Assembly (NCBI GenBank): GCA_963843465.1
Contig: CAWJKP010000001.1
Coordinates: 1,054,001 to 1,118,000 of the forward strand
Direction: 5' to 3'
Origin: CAWJKP01 sp963843465
GTDB taxonomy: Bacteria; Planctomycetota; Planctomycetia; Pirellulales; Thermoguttaceae
DNA: 64,000 nucleotides
This document shows, piece after piece, positions 9,759-19,489 of this stretch (position 1 is its first letter; each line of letters starts with the position of its first letter). Made by a program: the position numbers and the translations under genes. Below the pieces are notes generated by a model. It did no database searches. It was not told the DNA's origin and saw only the letters and a list, made by a program, of their open reading frames with translations.

Positions 9759-12416
9759 ATGCTGAGGTCCTTCTTGGCAGTGATTTTGGGAACGACGGTT
9801 CTTATCGGTGCGTCAAAGGCCGACCAACCGCCGGCGGAAGTTCCGCTTGACGAACTCACCGCGGCCGACGGCCAGACGCCGAAGATCGAGCGGCAAAGCG
9901 ACGGCTTTCACATCGCCGACACCGGGTCGATCGAGGCGACCGTGAAGACCGCCGCCGACGCATTCCTTTGCCGCACCGGGCCGGCCGCCCTTACCGACGT
10001 AGTCCAACTGAGCATCGGCCGCGTCGACAGCCTCCGCTGCAACTGCCTCTATAGTCCCTCTCGCGATGAGGCGATCTGCTTCGAGGCGGATCGCGTCGAA
10101 CTCTCCTCGCCGGGGGGTCGCTTCCATCTCAAGGCCCAAGGGCCGCTGACGGTCCGAGTCGAAAAGAACTACATGAAGTTGAAGCGAGGGCTGGCCTACT
10201 TCCGGCCGCTGGACCAGAAGGCGTTCTCCCGCGCACCGGCCGGCTGGTGCTCCTGGTACGTCTTCTACCAAGGCATCCGCGAGGACCAGGTCGTGCAGAA
10301 CACCGATTGGCTGGCGGCCAACCTGAAGAAATTCGGCTGCCAGTACGTCCAGATCGATGACGGCTGGCAAGGCGTGGGGCAGGGCAGCGGCGAGAATCGC
10401 GACTGGTACGTCACCGAGAAGCACAAATTCCCGCACGGCATGAAGTGGCTGGCCGACTACATCCGCGGCAAGGGCTTTCGGCCGGGAGTCTGGCTCATCC
10501 CCTTCGCCACCAGCGACAGCAAGCTGTTCGCCAGGCAGCCGGGCCTGTTCGTCCGGCGGAGCGACGGAACGAGCGTGTTCGAGACCACCGATGCGAAAAC
10601 GGGCAAGACCGAGATCGACTGGACCGGCCGCTACGTGGTCGACCCGACCGGCCCCGAAGGCCGGCGGTGGTTCACCGATCTGTTCCGGATGATTACGATC
10701 GACTGGGGCTACGATTACGTGAAGATCGACGGCCAAGGGGGCTCGGCCGGGGCCTGTGCCCAGTATCGTCAGCGCCTGGCCGATGCGAAGCTCCCGCCCG
10801 ACGACGCTTACCGCACAGGCCTCGAGGTGATGAAGGCGGTGATGGGAAAGGGTCGCTTCCTGTTGAACTGCGGCGGACAGTATTCCAGCGCGGGTCTGTG
10901 CGAAGGCATCCGCATCGGCGGCGACGTGGGGCCCGACTGGACCGGAATGCAGGCGGCCATCCAGGCCACCATGCAGAGCCTCTACATGAACCATCTTTGT
11001 TTCTGGACCGATCCCGACGTGGTTTGCGTTCGGCCGCCGCTCAGCTTCGACCAGGCCCGGCTCTGGGCCACGCTGCTGGGCATCACCGGACAACTGCTGA
11101 TGACCAGCGACGACATGCCGAAGCTGGGCCCGGACCGGGTCGAGCTCATCGAGCGCATCTTCCCGGTGGCCGACATCCGGCCGATGGACCTTTATCCCCT
11201 GGCCGGAAAGCCGCGGATCTTCGATCTGCGGATCGCCTCGCCCGGGGCCGGACAATGGGACGTGGTGGCGGTGTTCAACTGGGATTCGCTCCAGTCCGCC
11301 TCGGTGCGGCTGGAACCCAAGGACCTCGGTTGGCCGGCCCACCGTTACCTCTATTACGACGTCTGGGAGAAGAAGCTGCTGGGGACGCAGTGCGGCGGCC
11401 TGACGGTCGCCCTGGCACCCTGCTCGTGCAAAGTGATCGCCGCCCGGCCGGCGGCCGGTCACCCGCAACTGGTCGGCACGTCGCGGCATCTCACCCAGGG
11501 GGCCGACGACCTGATCGAGGCGACCTGGGACCGGGCCCATGCGACGTGGAAAGGGCAAAGCCGCGTCGTGGGCGGTGATCCCTACCAACTGCGATTCACG
11601 CTGCCGCCCGGCTGGACCTGCACCGACGCCCGGGCGAAGATCGATGGCCCACTGGCGGTGCTCACCCTCAATAGCGACGACAACGCGACCGTGGTATGGA
11701 ACATCGCCTTCGAGAAGACCGCCGCGGCGCCTGCCGTCCCGGCGGTTCGCCGCGCGAAGGTGACGGTGGACGGACCGTCGGTCGTCGTCGCCTGGGAGGG
11801 CGAAGGGGCCTTGGCCTATCGCATCTACCGCAACGGTGAATTGGTCGATCAGACCGCCGGCACCCGGTTCGCCGATCATCTGCGGCACCAGGGCACGTAT
11901 CGCTACGAGGTCTCCGCGGTCGGCTGGCAGGGCGAGTCGGCCCGGGTCGCGGCGGGCCAGCTCGTGCGTGCCCCGCTGCCCAAGGGCAAGGCCCCGGACG
12001 TCTGGCTCGACGCGCTGACCCCGGTCAGTCAGCAACAGGACTGCGGCACGCTCCAGCGGTCGCTGAGCTTCGAGGGCAACCCGATCCGGATCGGCGGCAC
12101 GACCTATGCCCACGGCCTGGGCACCCACGCCACCAGCCACATCCACTACGCGCTGGACAACCGTTACCGGCGATTCGAGGCCGAGGTCGGCGTAGACGAC
12201 GAGAAGGACGGCGGCGGCACGGTGGTCTTCCAGGTCGAGGCCGACGGCAAGAAGGTCTTCGACAGCGGCGTGATGCGGGGCAGGCAGCCGGCCAAGAAAG
12301 TGTCCCTCTCTCTGGAGGGCGCCGAAGAGCTGCTCTTGATCGTCACCGACGCCGGCGACGGGATCAATTCCGACCATGCCGATTGGGCCGACGCCCGATT
12401 GATAGGCAATCCATGA
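9759..12416 (+). CDS. GH36-like alpha-galactosidase with C-terminal NPCBM domain
   Basis: The ATG at 9759 follows GGGAG by eight bases and gives a proper signal peptide (LRSFLAVILGTTVLIGASKA); an earlier in-frame start lacks both. The protein has 885 residues. The clan GH-D barrel is clear: WCSWYVFYQGI, YVQIDDGWQG, then YDYVKIDGQGG with the predicted nucleophile Asp324, and GGDVGPDW with the predicted acid/base near Asp389. A linker/Ig-like segment follows. Residues about 745-885 form an NPCBM carbohydrate-binding domain (GTTYAHGLGTHATS, ending DHADWADARL). It should release terminal alpha-galactosides or related sugars outside the cytoplasm. The GH2 gene 110 bases downstream is probably cotranscribed. 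Confidence 0.88.
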   Translation: MLRSFLAVILGTTVLIGASKADQPPAEVPLDELTAADGQTPKIERQSDGFHIADTGSIEATVKTAADAFLCRTGPAALTDVVQLSIGRVDSLRCNCLYSPSRDEAICFEADRVELSSPGGRFHLKAQGPLTVRVEKNYMKLKRGLAYFRPLDQKAFSRAPAGWCSWYVFYQGIREDQVVQNTDWLAANLKKFGCQYVQIDDGWQGVGQGSGENRDWYVTEKHKFPHGMKWLADYIRGKGFRPGVWLIPFATSDSKLFARQPGLFVRRSDGTSVFETTDAKTGKTEIDWTGRYVVDPTGPEGRRWFTDLFRMITIDWGYDYVKIDGQGGSAGACAQYRQRLADAKLPPDDAYRTGLEVMKAVMGKGRFLLNCGGQYSSAGLCEGIRIGGDVGPDWTGMQAAIQATMQSLYMNHLCFWTDPDVVCVRPPLSFDQARLWATLLGITGQLLMTSDDMPKLGPDRVELIERIFPVADIRPMDLYPLAGKPRIFDLRIASPGAGQWDVVAVFNWDSLQSASVRLEPKDLGWPAHRYLYYDVWEKKLLGTQCGGLTVALAPCSCKVIAARPAAGHPQLVGTSRHLTQGADDLIEATWDRAHATWKGQSRVVGGDPYQLRFTLPPGWTCTDARAKIDGPLAVLTLNSDDNATVVWNIAFEKTAAAPAVPAVRRAKVTVDGPSVVVAWEGEGALAYRIYRNGELVDQTAGTRFADHLRHQGTYRYEVSAVGWQGESARVAAGQLVRAPLPKGKAPDVWLDALTPVSQQQDCGTLQRSLSFEGNPIRIGGTTYAHGLGTHATSHIHYALDNRYRRFEAEVGVDDEKDGGGTVVFQVEADGKKVFDSGVMRGRQPAKKVSLSLEGAEELLLIVTDAGDGINSDHADWADARLIGNP

Positions 12417-12528
12417 TGCGTCTTCCAACTTTGCTGCCAAGCGTGTTGTTCTCCCTTCTGCTGAAACTGATCGTCCACGGCGTCTCGCCGGCGATCGAGT
12501 GCCACCTGCTCGCCATTGGAGTTCAACG

Positions 12529-14760
12529 ATGGTCTTTCGACGAATCGCGATGCCGGTCCTTGTTGCGAGTGTTGTAGCACTTGGCTGGCCGCTTCCGGCC
12601 TCCGCCCAGCGTACGACCCTGTCGTTGGACGGAACCTGGTCCGTAGCCGAGGGCATCCAGCCCGAGAAGATTCCCACGAGCTTCGATCACAAGGTGGCCG
12701 TGCCGGGGTTGACGAACCAGGCCCAGCCGGCGTTTCCCGCCGTGGATCGCTACGAAACGCACGAGTTCGTCTTCACGATGAAACACAACGAGGTATTGCC
12801 GAAATCGGAGAAGTGCGAAGCCCTGGGGCGGACGCCTCAGAAGCGGAACTACTTCTGGTGCGAGCGGACATTCACCGCCCCGGCCAGACGGGACTCCGCC
12901 GTGCTGGTGGTCAACAAGGCGCAGTTCGGCACGGCCGTCTGGCTCAACGGCAAGAACATCGGCGAGCATCTGGCGTGTTTTACCGCTGGCCGCTTCGACG
13001 CGACCGCCGCTATGAACTGGAGCGGCGAGAATCGCCTGGTGATCCGCATCGGCGCGCACCCTGGCGTCCTTCCGGTTTGGGCCTTGTATGGGACCGACGG
13101 CGAAAAGGCAGTCTGGACACCGGGCATCTATGACCGCGTGTCGCTGCTGGTGGCCGACTCGCCGGCAATCGAGACGATCCAAGTGGCCCCACGGATTCAA
13201 AGCTCGACGGTCCTTGTGCAGACGCGGCTGCGTAACCCCGGGCCAGCCCGGGTCGCAGTGATTTCGCATCGCCTGAAGACGTGGAAGGATGGCCAAACGG
13301 TCGGCCAGCCCGTGCGAGAAGAGGTCTCGTTGGCGGCCGGCGAGGAGAAGACGCTCACGCAGAGCGTGCCCGTGCCCGGAACGGTGCTTTGGAGCCCGGA
13401 TAACCCTTTCCTTTACGTGCTCGACACGAGCACCGGCGGCGACAGTTGTTCAACCCGCTTCGGCATGCGCGAATTCCGCTTTAGTACGGCGAACCGCCGG
13501 GCGATGCTCAACGGCAAGGTCATCTACTTGCGCGGGGCGAGCATCACTCTGCACCGCTTCTTCGGCGACCCGCAGTGCGGTGGGCTGCCCTGGAATACCG
13601 CCTGGGTGCGAAGATTCCTCGTAGAGATCCCCAAGCAAATGCACTGGAACGCCTTCCGCATCTGCATCGGACCGGCGCCGCAACAATGGCTGGACATCGC
13701 CGACGAAGCGGGGATTCTGCTGCAATATGAGTTCCCCATCTGGAGCGACCGGGAATGCCGCCCCGACGGCTCGTTTCGTCATACACTCTGGAAGGAAAAC
13801 GATGTCGTGCAGCAGGTCCGCGAATTCATGCGCGACAATTGGAACCATCCGAGCGTGGCCCTCTGGGACGCCTCGAACGAAACGCATTGGGCCTTTCTCA
13901 AGGACAAGTTGATTCCTGCGGTGCGTGGCCTGGATCTCTCCAATCGGCCTTGGGAGAACGGCTACAATTTGCCGCAAGGGCCGGATGATCCCTACGAGTG
14001 GCACCCGTACAAGTTCATCCCCTTCTGGTCGCAGACGAAACCGCCTTACTTTGAGATGAGCGACTTGGAGAAGATGACCGGGGCAAACGAATCAAGAGAA
14101 GAGGGCCGCTGGACACACGCTTCCATCATCAACGAGTACGACTGGCTATGGCTTCATCGCGATGGGACCCCCACCACGCTGGCGCGGAAGGTGTACGAAC
14201 ACCTCTTGGGGCCCAGTGCAACGCCCGATCAGCGGCGGAAGGCGTGCGCATATTACCTGGCAGGGCTGACCGAGTTTTGGCGGGCTTCGCGGGAACATGC
14301 CGGAGTGATGTATCTGGCTTATCTCGACGCCGACTTGCCCCACTGCTTCACCTGTGACAACTTCTGCGACGTGCAACGACCGCAGCTCGAGGCGCACTTC
14401 GCCGACTACATGGGCGAGGCATTCAAACCGCTGGGCCTCTACGTCAACTTCTGGCAGCGGACCTTATCGGCCGGCGGAGAGCGAAGTTACCGCGTCACGA
14501 TCATCAACGACAGCTACGAGCCCGCCCGAGGAAGGCTGGAACTTGGCTGGCAGTCCTCAAGTGGTACTCCTGCGGTAGCCGATGCCCGCCGGCCTCGGGA
14601 TATCGAGTTCGCGATTCCGGCGTTGGGAAAAATAATCGTCAATGCAACCTTGGCGACGCCGGCTGCACCCGGCCAATACGTACTGATTGTGAAAGCCTCC
14701 TGCGAGGGAAAGCCGTGGAGCCCAACCGTGTCGCGACGGAATGTCGCGGTGGGGAAATGA
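12529..14760 (+). CDS. Glycoside hydrolase family 2 protein
   Basis: The ATG at 12529 has TGGAG upstream and opens a signal peptide (FRRIAMPVLVASVVALGWPL ending ASAQ). The product is 743 residues. The GH2 order is present: an N-terminal jelly-roll sugar-binding domain (SLDGTWSV...VPGLTNQAQP), an Ig-like domain, then the barrel with acid/base Glu451 in ASNETHW and nucleophile Glu536 in IINEYDWLW. GH2 enzymes include beta-galactosidases, mannosidases and glucuronidases; which one cannot be decided. With the upstream GH36 enzyme it probably degrades a branched galactose- or mannose-containing polysaccharide in the periplasm. Confidence 0.88.
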   Translation: MVFRRIAMPVLVASVVALGWPLPASAQRTTLSLDGTWSVAEGIQPEKIPTSFDHKVAVPGLTNQAQPAFPAVDRYETHEFVFTMKHNEVLPKSEKCEALGRTPQKRNYFWCERTFTAPARRDSAVLVVNKAQFGTAVWLNGKNIGEHLACFTAGRFDATAAMNWSGENRLVIRIGAHPGVLPVWALYGTDGEKAVWTPGIYDRVSLLVADSPAIETIQVAPRIQSSTVLVQTRLRNPGPARVAVISHRLKTWKDGQTVGQPVREEVSLAAGEEKTLTQSVPVPGTVLWSPDNPFLYVLDTSTGGDSCSTRFGMREFRFSTANRRAMLNGKVIYLRGASITLHRFFGDPQCGGLPWNTAWVRRFLVEIPKQMHWNAFRICIGPAPQQWLDIADEAGILLQYEFPIWSDRECRPDGSFRHTLWKENDVVQQVREFMRDNWNHPSVALWDASNETHWAFLKDKLIPAVRGLDLSNRPWENGYNLPQGPDDPYEWHPYKFIPFWSQTKPPYFEMSDLEKMTGANESREEGRWTHASIINEYDWLWLHRDGTPTTLARKVYEHLLGPSATPDQRRKACAYYLAGLTEFWRASREHAGVMYLAYLDADLPHCFTCDNFCDVQRPQLEAHFADYMGEAFKPLGLYVNFWQRTLSAGGERSYRVTIINDSYEPARGRLELGWQSSSGTPAVADARRPRDIEFAIPALGKIIVNATLATPAAPGQYVLIVKASCEGKPWSPTVSRRNVAVGK

Positions 14761-15075
14761 GACCAGAGATAGACCACGAAACAGACGCAACACACGCAAG
14801 AAGACCAACTTAGCGATCTTGCTCCACCAACCATACAGACTGTGGTGGTCCAGCGAGATTTGGTCGCTCCTTTGGGTGGTTTTGTGCCTGGCTGACCCCG
14901 GCTACATGGGTTATCAAGACTCGGTGGACCACCACACTGGTAGGGAATCTCTCCAGCGGCTAGGCTCGTTTCTCGCACCAAACGATGGAGCCCGGATTGT
15001 CTTTTGGCCGATGTTCGCTAGACTTAAGGGTTTCCCTTAGTGCCTTTCAGCAAGACAGTCCTCAGGTAGTTGTTC
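14761..15075. other. Intergenic region upstream of rpsR
   Basis: The 315 bases contain an inverted pair around CTGTGGTGGTCCA (about 14838-14852) and its complement (about 14927-14941), which may be one more dispersed element or the GH2 terminator. The last 80 bases hold the likely rpsR promoter. No gene is supported. Confidence 0.4.
14997..15024 (+). promoter_or_regulatory. Possible sigma70-type promoter of rpsR
   Basis: TTGTCT (14997-15002) and TAGACT (15019-15024) are spaced by 16 bases, each 4 of 6 to consensus. The predicted transcript start would leave a leader of about 45 bases before the rpsR start. This is inference from spacing only. Confidence 0.35.
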
Positions 15076-15357
15076 ATGCCCAGGCCCACTAACACCACGC
15101 GGAACCGACTGAACAAGAAGCGAACCAAGGCGAAGGCTCGCGGCAAGAAAAAAGACCCGATCTTCGTTAACGGCGAGCGCCCGCGACCGATGTACGTTGA
15201 CTATAAGGACATCGAGCTGCTGAAGAAGCTCACCAACCGCCAGGGAAAAATCATTGGCCGGCGGAAAAGCGGCTGCACGTCCGTCAGTCAACACGCCGTC
15301 ACGGCGGCCATCAAGCGGGCCCGATTCATGGCCTTGCTCCCCTATGTGGGTGAGTAG
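15076..15357 (+). CDS. rpsR: 30S ribosomal protein bS18
   Basis: 93 residues, slightly longer than the usual 75-80 because of a lysine/arginine-rich N-terminal tail. The bS18 core is unmistakable: DYKDIELLKKLTNRQGKI, GRRKSG and AIKRARFMALLPYV. It binds 16S rRNA in the platform of the small subunit, next to bS6. The ATG at 15076 is preferred over a TTG two codons earlier because AGGTAG lies at a usable distance. It stands alone instead of in the common rpsF-ssb-rpsR-rplI order. Only one cysteine remains, so it appears to be a form that does not bind zinc. Confidence 0.88.
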   Translation: MPRPTNTTRNRLNKKRTKAKARGKKKDPIFVNGERPRPMYVDYKDIELLKKLTNRQGKIIGRRKSGCTSVSQHAVTAAIKRARFMALLPYVGE

Positions 15358-15485
15358 CTAGTCCTGTAGGGAACGCCCTCCGTATCGTTCCGGGCATTCG
15401 GGGAAGTGATTCCCGGCGTTCGCCACAGAACGCCATGAGGGGCGCTTCCTAAAGACGAAACTTGGTCTACCCTTCCGGTAACGTC

Positions 15486-16262
15486 ATGTCGCACCACCGG
15501 GCCGTACTCGTTACCGGGGGCTCCCGAGGGATCGGCCGGGCCATCTGTCTGGAATTGGCCCGGCAGGACTGCCGTGTCGCGGTCAACTACCTTCAGCGGG
15601 AAGACGCGGCAAACGAGGTCGTCCAGACCATCAAGACAGCAGGGGGCAACGCCATCGCCCTCCGCGGCAACGTCGCCTCGCCCGAGGATCATGGCTATCT
15701 CCTCAAGGCCACCCAAGAGACCTTCGGGCGACTCGACGTGCTGGTGAATAACGCGGGTATTAGCTCTCTGGGACGAAAAGACCTGCTGGAGGCCACCGCA
15801 GAAAGTTGGGACCAAGTCTTGGCCACCAACCTCAAAGGTCCCTTTTTCCTTTCCCAAGCGGCGGCTAAAGCGATGATCGAGCTGATCTGCCGCCAAACGA
15901 TCCCCGAGGGCAAGATCATCAACATCTCCTCGGTTTCGGCCTACGCAGCCTCCGTCAATAGGGGAGATTATTGCATTGCCAAGGCGGGGGTCGCCATGAT
16001 GACCCAATTGTTCGCCCTGCGGCTGGCCGCTGAGAAGATCCGGGTCTACGAAATCTGCCCCGGCGTGATCCAAAGCGACATGACCGCCCCAGTCAAGGAG
16101 AAATACGACCAGTTGGTCGCCGCAGGTCTTTGGCCAATCCGTCGTTGGGGTCAACCGCACGACGTTGCCCGGGCGGTGGCCGCGGTGGTTGCCGATTATT
16201 TCCCCTTCAGCACCGGCGAACGCATCAATGTCGATGGCGGTTTTCACCTCCGCCAACTCTGA
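15486..16262 (+). CDS. Short-chain dehydrogenase/reductase, 3-oxoacyl-ACP reductase-like
   Basis: 258 residues from the ATG at 15486; an upstream in-frame start would add eight residues of no family character. Classical SDR motifs are complete: TGGSRGIG (10-17) for NAD(P), NNAG (88-91), and the catalytic Ser149, Tyr162 and Lys166 (YCIAK). It ends with the usual GERINVDGGFHL. FabG-like proteins reduce 3-oxoacyl chains or sugar/alcohol substrates, so the assignment to fatty-acid synthesis is not secure. It follows rpsR by 128 bases and may have its own promoter. Confidence 0.85.
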   Translation: MSHHRAVLVTGGSRGIGRAICLELARQDCRVAVNYLQREDAANEVVQTIKTAGGNAIALRGNVASPEDHGYLLKATQETFGRLDVLVNNAGISSLGRKDLLEATAESWDQVLATNLKGPFFLSQAAAKAMIELICRQTIPEGKIINISSVSAYAASVNRGDYCIAKAGVAMMTQLFALRLAAEKIRVYEICPGVIQSDMTAPVKEKYDQLVAAGLWPIRRWGQPHDVARAVAAVVADYFPFSTGERINVDGGFHLRQL

Positions 16263-16423
16263 CCTCCCGTTGCCTACAGAGAGTGGAGAACCTGTAGCGG
16301 TTATTCCTAATCTTCCGCCGGTCAGTTGCCGATCCTACCCGAGTAACACGTCTTACGAGCCGCCGATCACGGCGCCGCCTTGGGAGTTCGGCCGTGCGCA
16401 GGGGAGTCCAACACCAGACAGCC

Positions 16424-16983
16424 ATGCTGGCGGTCCTCATGGGATTTTGCCTGGCATCTGCAGGTTCCGGATGTTGCCTGGCTTTGACCGGTCAGGCGTT
16501 TGACCCCAGCGACAACGGGTGCAAACCTGCCGAGGCCCATCCGTGCTTGGACGGCCTGAAAGGTCTGCTGTGGCCGTGGGGACGCAACCGGGAGCCGTCC
16601 TATTCCCAGTTCCATCCCGTGCCCTGTTCGCCGGCGCTGACGCCGCGATCGGCGTTTGCTTCGGGGGGGGAACTACCTGGACTGGTGGCACTGCCGCCGC
16701 CGGCGCGCCGCCGGCGCCGCCGATGCCGCCGCAAGGCGTGCCATGGGTGGCGGCGCCGGAACCGGAGAAAATCCCCGCGCCAGTGGGGTCGCCTCCACAA
16801 GCCGCTAAGCGGCCGGCCGGCGGCACCGGCAACCAGACACCGCCGCAATCAGGGGGGACAAATGATGGTCTTCAGGCAACGCCTGCGACAACTTGGATTT
16901 TCCGTCTGCCCGTCCAGCCGGTCTCGGCAGCGGACCAGACCGATGGCCGGACGGCCTCAGGGCCAGATCGTGCCATGCGTTAG
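16424..16983 (+). CDS. Proline-rich putative lipoprotein, frameshifted at a G-run
   Basis: The first part (MLAVLMGFCLASAGSGCC) is a lipoprotein-type signal with a lipobox-like Cys, followed by PSYSQFHPVPCSPALTPR, a motif resembling the HPVPTRPVF stretch I recall from planctomycete lipoproteins. At eight Gs (16663-16670) the frame breaks. The following frame continues as a Pro/Gly-rich tail (PAPVGSPPQAAKRPAGGTGN) to a stop at 16983. One missing G would restore a single protein of about 187 residues, so this is either an assembly error or a phase-variable G-tract. A GTG at 16394 is an alternative start. No enzymatic function is seen; it probably sits on the outer face of a membrane. Confidence 0.5.
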
Positions 16984-17223
16984 GGACATTGCAACCTGTC
17001 TAGCTTTGCCCTTTTTCTCAGATTGGCAGCCTTACGGTTGCGACGCGCCCTTGCGGGTTTAGGTAGTCTATTCCGCGCGGTGGCCCTGCCATCAAGGCAC
17101 GCTTCGGACCTTACCGATCTATCAAGCTTAGTGGTTCCGATCGTACCGAGATAAAGGGATCTACCGTGTCGCTACAGGCCCCTCCCTCGCCACGTCCCTC
17201 AACCCGCTCCGGTTCAATCACGA

Positions 17224-18606
17224 ATGCCTGACCATCCGCCTGGACTGCGATCCACCTGTCGCCGAGCCCTTGGCCTGGGAGCAACCCTCGTTGGATTGCT
17301 GGGAATCGCTGCCTGGGTCCGCGCCTCGGAGTTGCGTGAGACTCCCATCGTCAAGGTGGTGCAGCAGGTGCGGCCCTCGGTGGTCAACATCCGCGGCGAG
17401 AAGATGGTCGCCGCCACGGCGGCGGGGGTTGCCAAGGGAGAGGTGGCCCGCCGCGTCAACGGCATGGGTACGGGCATCGTCATCGATTCCCGCGGCTACA
17501 TCCTCACCAATTACCACGTCGTCGACGGCGTGCACGAGATCCAGGTCACCACGGCCGGCGAAGAGCACTTCATTGCCAAGATCCTCTGCCACGATCCGGA
17601 AACCGACCTGGCGATCATCAAGATCCAGCCCGAGCGGCCGATGACGGTGATTAACATCGGCTCCTCGTCCGACCTGATGCCCGGCGAGTCGGTGATCGCC
17701 ATCGGCAATGCGTACGGGTATGTGGACACCGTGACCCAGGGCATCGTCAGTGCGCTGCACCGGGCCGTCCAGGTGAGCGACGCCCAGTATTACGAAGACC
17801 TGATCCAGACCGATGCTTGCATCAACCCGGGCAATTCCGGCGGACCGCTGTTGAACATCGACGGCGAGATGATCGGCATCAACGTGGCGGTCCGGGCCGG
17901 GGCCCAAGGGATCGGCTTCGCCATTCCCGTCGATAAGGCGATCTCGGTGGCCGCCGATTTGCTGAGCTCTACCAACGTGAGGCTCATCCGCCACGGCATC
18001 GTGCCCGCCAAGAGTCCGGGCGGCAAGCCGCAGGGCCTCGCCGTCGGCGCGGTCGAAAAGAGCAGCCCCGCCGCGGAAGCCGGCATTCTGCCCGGCGACT
18101 TGATCACCACCGCCGGCGAGACCGAGGTCCAGCGGCCGCTGGACTTCCAGCGGGCACTGCTGGAGACGGCCGCCGGACAGCAACTAGCGTTCACCGTCCA
18201 CCGCGGTCAGGAGACCTTGCACCTGACCCTCAAACTGGCCGAGGCCGCGCCGCGCAGCCCGTGCTGGGAACTGCTGGGGCTGGAGCTGAAGGCCATTCCG
18301 GCGGACGAATTTCGCCAGCAGTTCCAGACGCAGTACCGCGGCGGCCTGGCCGTGTTGGCCGTGCGCAACGACAGTCCCGCGGCCAATCAAGGCATTCGCC
18401 GCGGCGACGTATTGGTCGGCATGCACGTCTGGGAGACGATCTCGCTGGAGAACGTGGCCTATATCCTCAACCGGCCGGACTTTAGCACGATCAGTCCCGT
18501 CAAGTTCTTCATCCTGCGGGGCAACGAGACACTTTACGGCTATCTACCCATCGCCGCCCTGAAGACCGCGCAGCGCCGAGCGCCTGCCGCAGCATCGCTT
18601 CTGTAG
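17224..18606 (+). CDS. HtrA/Deg-type serine protease with two PDZ domains
   Basis: 460 residues. A hydrophobic N-terminal segment (LGLGATLVGLLGIAAWVRA) exports or anchors it. The trypsin-like triad is visible: His98 in NYHVVDG, Asp128 in DPETDLAI and Ser205 in GNSGGPLL. PDZ1 spans about 265-350 (SSPAAEAGILPGDLI) and PDZ2 about 365-445 (SPAANQGIRRGDVLVG). Such proteases degrade or refold misfolded envelope proteins and sense stress. It lies alone, after a 240-base gap and convergent with gph; no regulatory site was recognised. Confidence 0.9.
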   Translation: MPDHPPGLRSTCRRALGLGATLVGLLGIAAWVRASELRETPIVKVVQQVRPSVVNIRGEKMVAATAAGVAKGEVARRVNGMGTGIVIDSRGYILTNYHVVDGVHEIQVTTAGEEHFIAKILCHDPETDLAIIKIQPERPMTVINIGSSSDLMPGESVIAIGNAYGYVDTVTQGIVSALHRAVQVSDAQYYEDLIQTDACINPGNSGGPLLNIDGEMIGINVAVRAGAQGIGFAIPVDKAISVAADLLSSTNVRLIRHGIVPAKSPGGKPQGLAVGAVEKSSPAAEAGILPGDLITTAGETEVQRPLDFQRALLETAAGQQLAFTVHRGQETLHLTLKLAEAAPRSPCWELLGLELKAIPADEFRQQFQTQYRGGLAVLAVRNDSPAANQGIRRGDVLVGMHVWETISLENVAYILNRPDFSTISPVKFFILRGNETLYGYLPIAALKTAQRRAPAAASLL

Positions 18607-18620
18607 CGAACGCGCTCGGC

Positions 18621-19276
18621 CTATTCTTGCACAAGTGCCAACAGGTCCGTCGGCTTCTCCAGGAGCAGTTGGGCGCCGCTGGCGGTCAGCTCGGAGGCGG
18701 TGCGAAAACCCCAGAGGGCGCCGACCGGGTACATGCCGGCGGCGACGGCGGTCTGCATGTCGGTGTTGGTGTCGCCGAGATAGATAATCTGGGCGGGAGG
18801 CAGATGCAATCGCGCGGCGATCTGGCGCCGGCGGCCGGGTCGGGCTTCTTGGGCATGCCCGCGTCCGCCCCTAATACCACCTCGAACCGCCAACGCGGCA
18901 AGAGCCGCAAGACGCAAAGCCGGGTGAAATTGTCGGGCTTGTTGGAAAGCACGGCCATCGGCAGGCCGCGTGCGGTCAGGGCGTCCAACAACTCGGGGAT
19001 CGCGGGGAAAGGCCGCGTCTTGACGGCCCAGCGGACAAAATACTCGCCACGCATCGCCTCGGCCAAGCGGGCCACGCTCGCCGCGTCCAGCCGCTCCGGC
19101 GGCAAGGCCCGGCGAACCAGGTTCTCCACGCCGTCGCCGATGAAGTAGCGATACGCGGCCAACGGATGCTCGGGAAAACCCTGGGCCCGCAGGGCGGCGT
19201 TGGTCGAGTCGGCAAGGTCCTCTAAGGTATCCAGCAGGGTCCCGTCGAGGTCGAACAGTACCGCGTGATATCGCAT
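18621..19276 (-). CDS. gph: HAD-family phosphoglycolate phosphatase-like protein, frameshifted
   Basis: From the ATG at 19276 the frame reads VLFDLDGTLLDT (HAD motif I), then VLSNKPDN (motif II) and MPKKPDPA (motif III lysine). It then slips by one base at about 18825-18845 into the frame that carries QIIYLGDTNTDMQTA (motif IV) and ends LALVQE at 18621. Adding one base would give about 218 residues, normal for Gph. The enzyme removes phosphate from 2-phosphoglycolate or similar small phosphomonoesters. All four HAD motifs are intact across the break, so an assembly indel is more likely than decay. Confidence 0.75.
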
Positions 19277-19313
19277 AGGGTCGATCCGTAACCGTTCGCC
19301 GGCGGGCGCTTAA

Positions 19314-19390
19314 TGTAGCAGGCACACGCCGTGTGCCGTCCGCAAGCTCCGCGTGTCTAGGCGGACGGCACACGGCGTGTGCCTACTACA
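19314..19390. repeat. Dispersed palindromic element, GGCACACGCCGTGTGCC family
   Basis: Two 30-base arms (19314-19343 and 19361-19390) with one mismatch are separated by 17 bases. Each arm itself contains the palindrome CACACGGCGTGTG. The same element recurs at 46275-46363. It sits in the upstream region of gph. Confidence 0.85.
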
Positions 19391-19489
19391 TTTCGGACGG
19401 CAAACCGTTAGGGTCGATCTTACCTCCAAGCGGAGCGTTGCGGTAGGGGGTGGTTGCGTCACCGTTTGGCGGGAGTTAGACTGGATGAC

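Noticed and set aside
12416..12577. Short frame with hydrophobic start between GH36 and GH2 genes
   Set aside because: It overlaps the GH2 start in another frame and lacks its own ribosome site.
9813..12677. 954-codon minus-strand frame opposite the GH36 gene
   Set aside because: Composition is Arg/Gly/His-rich shadow sequence; the plus strand has clear GH36 and NPCBM motifs.
17200..17230. tRNA-like GGTTCAATC
   Set aside because: No acceptor or anticodon stems could be paired around it.
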